Below are positions 60,015 to 64,000 of a stretch of DNA of 64,000 bases, piece after piece. The notes beneath the pieces were generated by a model. That model was not told where the DNA came from. It did not search any database and worked only from the letters and a program-made list of their open reading frames with translations. Origin of the DNA: Parageobacillus sp. KH3-4 (GTDB lineage Bacteria; Bacillota; Bacilli; Bacillales; Anoxybacillaceae). The stretch's first letter is position 1, and the number at the start of each line of letters is the position of its first letter. The translations under genes were made by a program, and so were the position numbers. The stretch covers positions 1,398,001-1,462,000 of the forward strand of contig NZ_AP025627.1 in the NCBI RefSeq assembly GCF_022846435.1, read 5' to 3'.

Positions 60015-61209
60015 TTCCACCACTGATATTCGGGAACGAAAAACGATGGAGAAAGCGGTGATTCATGCGAAAGAGCGATCTGAAAAAGCGAATCGGGCAA
60101 AGTTAGAACTTATTTCGCAGATGAGCCATGAACTTAGAACGCCGTTAAACGGCATTTTAGGTTTCGCTCAGCTGTTAGAAATGGATGATTCGTTAAATAG
60201 TCAACAGCAGGAATTTGTACAAGCAATATTAAATGGTGCCCGACATTTACTAAATTTAGTGAATGAAATGCTGGACATTGCGAGAATCGAAACAGGGGAG
60301 ATACAACTCGCTTATGATGTTATTAAACTTGATTCCGTTATTGATGAAAGCGTCCGGTTGATCCAGCCGTTAGCGGGCAAAAGAAATATAAAAATCGTTA
60401 ATCAAACGAAGCTGGACGAATACTATGTGTATACAGATTCGACAAGATTTAGACAAATTTTATTGAATTTATTAGATAACGCTGTGAAGTATAATCGCGA
60501 CAATGGCACTGTAATAATTACGAGCGGAAGTGAAGGGGGCAACATATGTATACACATAAAAGATAATGGAATTGGCATTCCGAAAAAAGAGTATGAAAAA
60601 ATTTTTGAGCCATTTTATCGAATAAAAGGAACGGAAGTAGACGGTACTGGTATGGGACTGGCATTGGTGAAGCAGCTTATTCAATTAATGGGAGGAACCA
60701 TCGGAGTAGAAAGCGAATTGGGAGCAGGAAGTGATTTTTGGTTCAGCCTTCCTGCGGTAAAAGGAGACTATTCTGGCGGCATGAATTTGCATCAAGAGCG
60801 ATTGTTACAAATGGGAGAAAAGAAAATTTTATATATTGAAGATAGCGAGGCTAATTTAAAGCTAATGGAAAAAATATTAGAACCATTTCCTAATTTTTCA
60901 TTAGTTTCTGCCAACCGCGGCAAAGACGGGTTAAAAATTGCGTTTCACGAGCAATTGGATCTTATTCTCGTTGACATAAACCTTCGGGATATAAGTGGAT
61001 ATAAGGTGTTGGAAAGTTTGCAGGGAGATGGACGAACCAAACAGATTCCTGTGATAGCTTTCAGTGCCGACGTCGCTTCATCGGAAATGGAAATGCTAAA
61101 AATTCCAAAAACGGGACTAAGGGAATATATGGAAAAACCGTTGGAAGTCGAGCTGTTTTTTCGAAAACTAGAACAAATATTTACACAGAATAAAAAAAAA
61201 GAGAATTGA
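59998..61209 (+). CDS. hybrid histidine kinase lacking a sensor domain, with receiver domain
   Basis: 403 residues. It begins inside a PAS-type C-terminal helix (STTDIRERKTMEKAV), then the phosphoacceptor H box SQMSHELRTPLNGILGF (His about 44), the N, G1 and G2 boxes (LLDNAVKYN, DNGIGIP, GTGMGLALV) and a C-terminal receiver domain (phosphoacceptor Asp in LILVDINLRD, Lys in YMEKPL). Normal relatives have one or more PAS sensors before this point, so the protein looks cut at its N-terminus. Start GTG 59998 or ATG 60007. An EAL gene follows. Confidence 0.88.
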   Translation: MIKMISSTTDIRERKTMEKAVIHAKERSEKANRAKLELISQMSHELRTPLNGILGFAQLLEMDDSLNSQQQEFVQAILNGARHLLNLVNEMLDIARIETGEIQLAYDVIKLDSVIDESVRLIQPLAGKRNIKIVNQTKLDEYYVYTDSTRFRQILLNLLDNAVKYNRDNGTVIITSGSEGGNICIHIKDNGIGIPKKEYEKIFEPFYRIKGTEVDGTGMGLALVKQLIQLMGGTIGVESELGAGSDFWFSLPAVKGDYSGGMNLHQERLLQMGEKKILYIEDSEANLKLMEKILEPFPNFSLVSANRGKDGLKIAFHEQLDLILVDINLRDISGYKVLESLQGDGRTKQIPVIAFSADVASSEMEMLKIPKTGLREYMEKPLEVELFFRKLEQIFTQNKKKEN

Positions 61210-61242
61210 TTCTTTGTTTGCAGGGATCATTTCTCTTTTTTT
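61195..61242 (+). terminator. terminator after the kinase gene
   Basis: AAAAAGAGAA pairs with TTCTCTTTTT around an internal stem, followed by a T-run. Confidence 0.7.
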
Positions 61243-61324
61243 GTCCATTTTTCAAGATTGATGTCGCGAAAAGTAGAAAGAACTGTCTAAAATGTCCTTT
61301 TTTGTCTATGATAAGCAGTTAATA

Positions 61325-61355
61325 TTGTCTAATATGCCAATAAATTGTTAGACAA
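61325..61355. repeat. inverted repeat upstream of the EAL gene
   Basis: TTGTCTAA (61325-61332) and TTAGACAA (61348-61355) form an inverted repeat with a 15-base centre. Two more TGTCTA copies lie upstream (about 61284 and 61300), so four copies of the same hexamer fall in about 75 bases before the EAL gene. Confidence 0.6.
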
Positions 61356-61420
61356 ACAAAACGAAACAAATTATATTAATTTCACTTATTAAGCTTAAGC
61401 AGTGAATTGAGGGAAAACGG

Positions 61421-62143
61421 ATGAATTTTCATATGAAGGAATGGGGAGTAGAAGAACAACAGTTTGAGCACGTCTATCAACCCCTTTGGAATTTGGAAAA
61501 TTGGAATATACTCGGGTACGAGGCATTAATTCGTGTAGCGAATGGGAGCGTGGGAAATGTCGAGAGTTTGTTTCAGGAAGCGAGGGAAGAAGGGTATTTA
61601 TACGAATTCGATACCGCTTCCATAAGAAATGCCGTGTCTCATTTTCCCTTTTCCCAATTAAATAAAAAATTGTTATTTCTAAATATTTATCCTTCCACGA
61701 TTCTTCACGATCGCTTTAGGTGCTTTTTGGACGAGTTGACTAGCCAATTCCCCGAAATAAGCGGGAGAATTGTGTTTGAGTTAAACGAGACAAAAGAAGA
61801 AGATGAGATTTGGGAAGTTGCCGAATTAAAAGAGAAAATCCAAATGATAAAAAGCTACGGATTTTACATCGCCATTGATGATGTTGGGAGAGGAGCCTCG
61901 ACGCTCCAAAAAATCATTGAGTTCCAGCCAAGCTACATTAAGTTGGATCGATATTTTGCCAAAGATTTGGCGATCAATGAGGAAAAACAGCAAATCGTCA
62001 CTTTGCTGGCAAATTATTGCCGGAAAAAAATGATCCTTATATTAGAAGGGATTGAAAAAGAAATTGATTTGGCGCAGGCAAAACTATTAAGAGTGCCGGC
62101 GGCGCAAGGCCATATTTTAGGCAGACCGCAGAAATTTTTGTGA
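61421..62143 (+). CDS. EAL-domain cyclic-di-GMP phosphodiesterase
   Basis: 240 residues, essentially a lone EAL domain. Metal and catalytic motifs are present: YEALIR (EAL), LFLNIYP (N), FELNE (E), IAIDDVGRGAS (DD), YIKLDRYF (K), LILEGIE (E) and QGHILGRP at the end. It should hydrolyse cyclic di-GMP in the cytosol. GAGGG upstream of the ATG. After its TGA the same frame stays open for another 55 codons, so a C-terminal extension may once have been attached. Confidence 0.88.
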   Translation: MNFHMKEWGVEEQQFEHVYQPLWNLENWNILGYEALIRVANGSVGNVESLFQEAREEGYLYEFDTASIRNAVSHFPFSQLNKKLLFLNIYPSTILHDRFRCFLDELTSQFPEISGRIVFELNETKEEDEIWEVAELKEKIQMIKSYGFYIAIDDVGRGASTLQKIIEFQPSYIKLDRYFAKDLAINEEKQQIVTLLANYCRKKMILILEGIEKEIDLAQAKLLRVPAAQGHILGRPQKFL

Positions 62144-62446
62144 AGATGCTTGCGGTTGAAGACGGCTCGTTTTTATCAAATATGTGCAAAAAATGGACAG
62201 ATCCAGCTGTTGACTGGCGGATTTTATAGTGAAGGCGAACAATGGGATGGAGTTTGGCGATTTGTGTGTAAAAAGAAACGGCACAAGCGGTTTTGTTTTC
62301 CAGAGGCCTAAGTTTGCTAGACTCGAGTTGGTTTTTTACACATGCATTAGGAATTTTACTAAAAGATGGATCGAAAAGGACTGGTTCAGATAGTTGGCTA
62401 CTTCGATTTTACTTACTATTTCATCTTCTTAAAGAGGTAGACGAAA
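62144..62446. other. stretch between the EAL gene and the FapA-like gene
   Basis: In frame with the EAL gene, 62144-62311 is open and reads RCLRLKTARFYQICAKNGQI, then QLLTGGFYSEGEQWDGVWRF and a TAA. This looks protein-like but is not recognised. The remainder to 62446 shows no gene; AAAGAGGT at its end is the RBS of the next gene. Confidence 0.4.
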
Positions 62447-64000
62447 ATGGGAAAAACGATTATTTCCAAAGGGCGAAATATAGAGGAAGCAATCAATCTG
62501 GGGCTGGCGATTTTAAAAAGCACTCGTGAAGAAGTGTTGGTGGAAGTTATTCAAAAGGAGAAAAAAGGGGTTTGGGGGGCTAGATTGAAACCCGCGATTG
62601 TAAAATTGACAAAAGTCGAGAAACGACAAGTGGAAGACTTTAATCATCATCGTCATACTAAAGGCATGATGAACGATCCTGTTTTCGCTTCGCATGCTGT
62701 TCATACGGAAAAAGAACCTCAGGAAAATCCAGAACATTTTTTACAAGACGAGTTAGAAGGAAAAGTGTGGGTGAAAGACGGAAAAATTTTCTATAAACAA
62801 TCTCCTTTGCATTATCCGACGGTGACGGTCGGAAAGGGAATTAAACTTTTCAAAAACGATCAATTAGTGACAGGGACAACAATCGTGACGGAAACCGACC
62901 GGTTCGAAATTAAAACAGATGAAGAAAAAATAATAGAAACAAAATGGGGAATAACGGTAGACGAAAACAAATTAAACGCAATTTTGCACGTAGAACCGGG
63001 AATGAAAAAAAGCTTTGTCATAAAAGACATTCCCCCTGATTATCATATTGAACTAAACGCGGAGGAGCAAATTGAGATTCGAAACGATCTTCAATATCAA
63101 CAAATACTGCGAAAACTAAAAGAGTTAAACGTTGTTCGAGGCTTTGATTTCATTGAAATTTCCAAGGCGATAAAAACGAAAAAAGCCGACCGTTTTGTGA
63201 TCGCCAGAGGAATTAAACCACGGGAAGGAAAAAACGGATGGGTAGAATTAAAGATAAATTTAGACAACCAGCAAGAAGGACCTAGGCTTCGTGAAGATGG
63301 CACGGTCGATTTTCGCGAGTTAAAGAATATTCCTTCTGTCCGTAAAGGCCAAGTGATTGCTGTTGTTCATTCGCCAATTCCCGGAACGCCTGGCGTAACC
63401 GTAACAAACGAGCCGCTACCGCCCGAGCCGACGTATCCAGTGGTCGTCCAATTGGGCAAGGGAGTTGCGGCGGTGGAAGACGGCACGAAAATTGTTGCTA
63501 CCGAAAGAGGGCGTCCTCATCTGGAACAAAATGGAATGCTAGTGAAAGTATCGATTATGGAAAAGTTCACTCATCGTGGAGACGTAAATATTGCTTCGGG
63601 GAATATCCGCTTTAAAGGGGACATTGATATATTAGGCAATGTCGAAGATGGAATGAGCGTGGAAGCGGAAGGAAATATCACGGTGTTTCAAAATGTGAAC
63701 CGCGCCAATATAATGTCAAAACAGGCAATCTTTGTGCGGCAAAATGTGATCGGGAGCACCATTTCTTCTGGAAAAAGCGATACGTTCGTTTTCGAGTTAA
63801 TCCGTTTGCTAAGCGTCATTGAAGAACAGATGGAAAAATTCATTCTCTCCGTTAAAAATTTGATGGCTTCTTCTCGGTTTAAAACAACTGAAAATGGCTT
63901 ATTTCCTTTCATTAACTTGCTGTTAAGCGAAAAATTTCGTTTGTTAGCTACAACAGCCAAACAATATATTAAGGTTTGCGAAAGAGGGGTTGGTGTATTA
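62447..64000 (+). CDS. FapA/DUF342-family protein with Jag-N domain, partial
   Basis: 518 codons from ATG 62447 to the window edge, no stop. The first 55 residues (KTIISKGRNIEEAINLGLAILKSTREEVLVEVIQ) are a Jag-N-type domain, later comes the FapA/DUF342 polymer-binding-like region (RHTKGMM, VTVGKGI, FVIARGIKPREGKNGWVELK, IPGTPGVTV, SGNIRFKGDIDILGNVEDGM, with beta-helix-like repeats). DUF342 proteins are cytosolic and linked to flagella/chemotaxis or polar structures; the function is not settled. It follows an EAL gene and a hybrid kinase, a signalling setting. Confidence 0.85.
   Translation, partial: MGKTIISKGRNIEEAINLGLAILKSTREEVLVEVIQKEKKGVWGARLKPAIVKLTKVEKRQVEDFNHHRHTKGMMNDPVFASHAVHTEKEPQENPEHFLQDELEGKVWVKDGKIFYKQSPLHYPTVTVGKGIKLFKNDQLVTGTTIVTETDRFEIKTDEEKIIETKWGITVDENKLNAILHVEPGMKKSFVIKDIPPDYHIELNAEEQIEIRNDLQYQQILRKLKELNVVRGFDFIEISKAIKTKKADRFVIARGIKPREGKNGWVELKINLDNQQEGPRLREDGTVDFRELKNIPSVRKGQVIAVVHSPIPGTPGVTVTNEPLPPEPTYPVVVQLGKGVAAVEDGTKIVATERGRPHLEQNGMLVKVSIMEKFTHRGDVNIASGNIRFKGDIDILGNVEDGMSVEAEGNITVFQNVNRANIMSKQAIFVRQNVIGSTISSGKSDTFVFELIRLLSVIEEQMEKFILSVKNLMASSRFKTTENGLFPFINLLLSEKFRLLATTAKQYIKVCERGVGVL

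Noticed and set aside
1-64000. Prophage, integrative element or plasmid origin
   Set aside because: No integrase, phage structural gene, tRNA-flanking repeats or replication gene was seen; mobile DNA is limited to the IS3 relic and CRISPR debris.

Overview
The window reads as a chromosomal segment of a thermophilic, low-to-mid GC Bacillota of the Geobacillus/Parageobacillus type. The evidence is Bacillus-type ribosome binding sites, a T-box leader on proBA, TnrA/GlnR-like, Fur-like and cre-like sites, a CdaS-type sporulation diadenylate cyclase, and protein sequences close to that group. No rRNA or tRNA gene was seen. The assignment is by eye, not by database search.

Layout. 1-3.6 kb: accessory catabolic genes (3' end of a Zn-type dehydrogenase, an ACS-family MFS transporter, a divergent IclR regulator with tandem palindromes between them) and a decayed CoA-transferase 3' end. 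3.8-5.4 kb: a LacI-type regulator and a shikimate-kinase-like gene. 5.6-9.6 kb: a hendecad coiled-coil protein and a GT39-GT2-GtrA lipid-linked sugar module. 9.7-12.4 kb: proBA (minus strand) behind a T-box leader. 12.6-14.3 kb: ilvD. 14.5-15.7 kb: gene debris (aldehyde dehydrogenase, PaaI thioesterase and IS3 transposase remnants).

15.9-38.6 kb is the centre of interest. It holds a phenylacetate (paa) cluster (paaK; paaABCD, an EthD-like protein, three crotonases, aldehyde dehydrogenase, paaH, paaJ; repressor paaX), then a hexapeptide carbonic-anhydrase-like gene, a nitronate monooxygenase, a TrpXYZ-type ABC importer, a FlK-type thioesterase, a phenylalanine dehydrogenase and a complete 2-oxoacid dehydrogenase complex (E1a, E1b, E2, E3). 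The same 15-bp palindrome (ACGTT-5-AACGT) occurs just upstream of four transcription units: paaK, paaA, the ABC importer and the thioesterase/dehydrogenase operon. I read this as one regulon, probably under PaaX, that imports phenylalanine, deaminates it to phenylpyruvate, decarboxylates that directly to phenylacetyl-CoA and feeds the epoxidase ring-cleavage route. In this copy E1a carries a -1 frameshift and E3 has an altered NAD-binding glycine motif, so the upper branch may be decaying or may contain a sequence error.

38.6-40 kb holds relics of a CRISPR-Cas locus (a 58-residue Cas6 N-terminus and two repeat copies). 40-51 kb carries household and membrane genes: CAP-domain secreted protein, MFS exporter, histidine phosphatase, TcaA-like protein, xpaC-telA, DUF2512, several small proteins, then amtB with a DUF294 nucleotidyltransferase and a DEDDh exonuclease. 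51-56.7 kb has a PCYCGC lipoprotein and a siderophore uptake locus with Fur-like boxes. 57-59.4 kb has cdaS, small genes, a GNAT, a PepE remnant and a PhoE-type phosphatase. 60-64 kb has a sensor-less hybrid histidine kinase, an EAL phosphodiesterase and the start of a FapA-like DUF342 protein that runs off the window.
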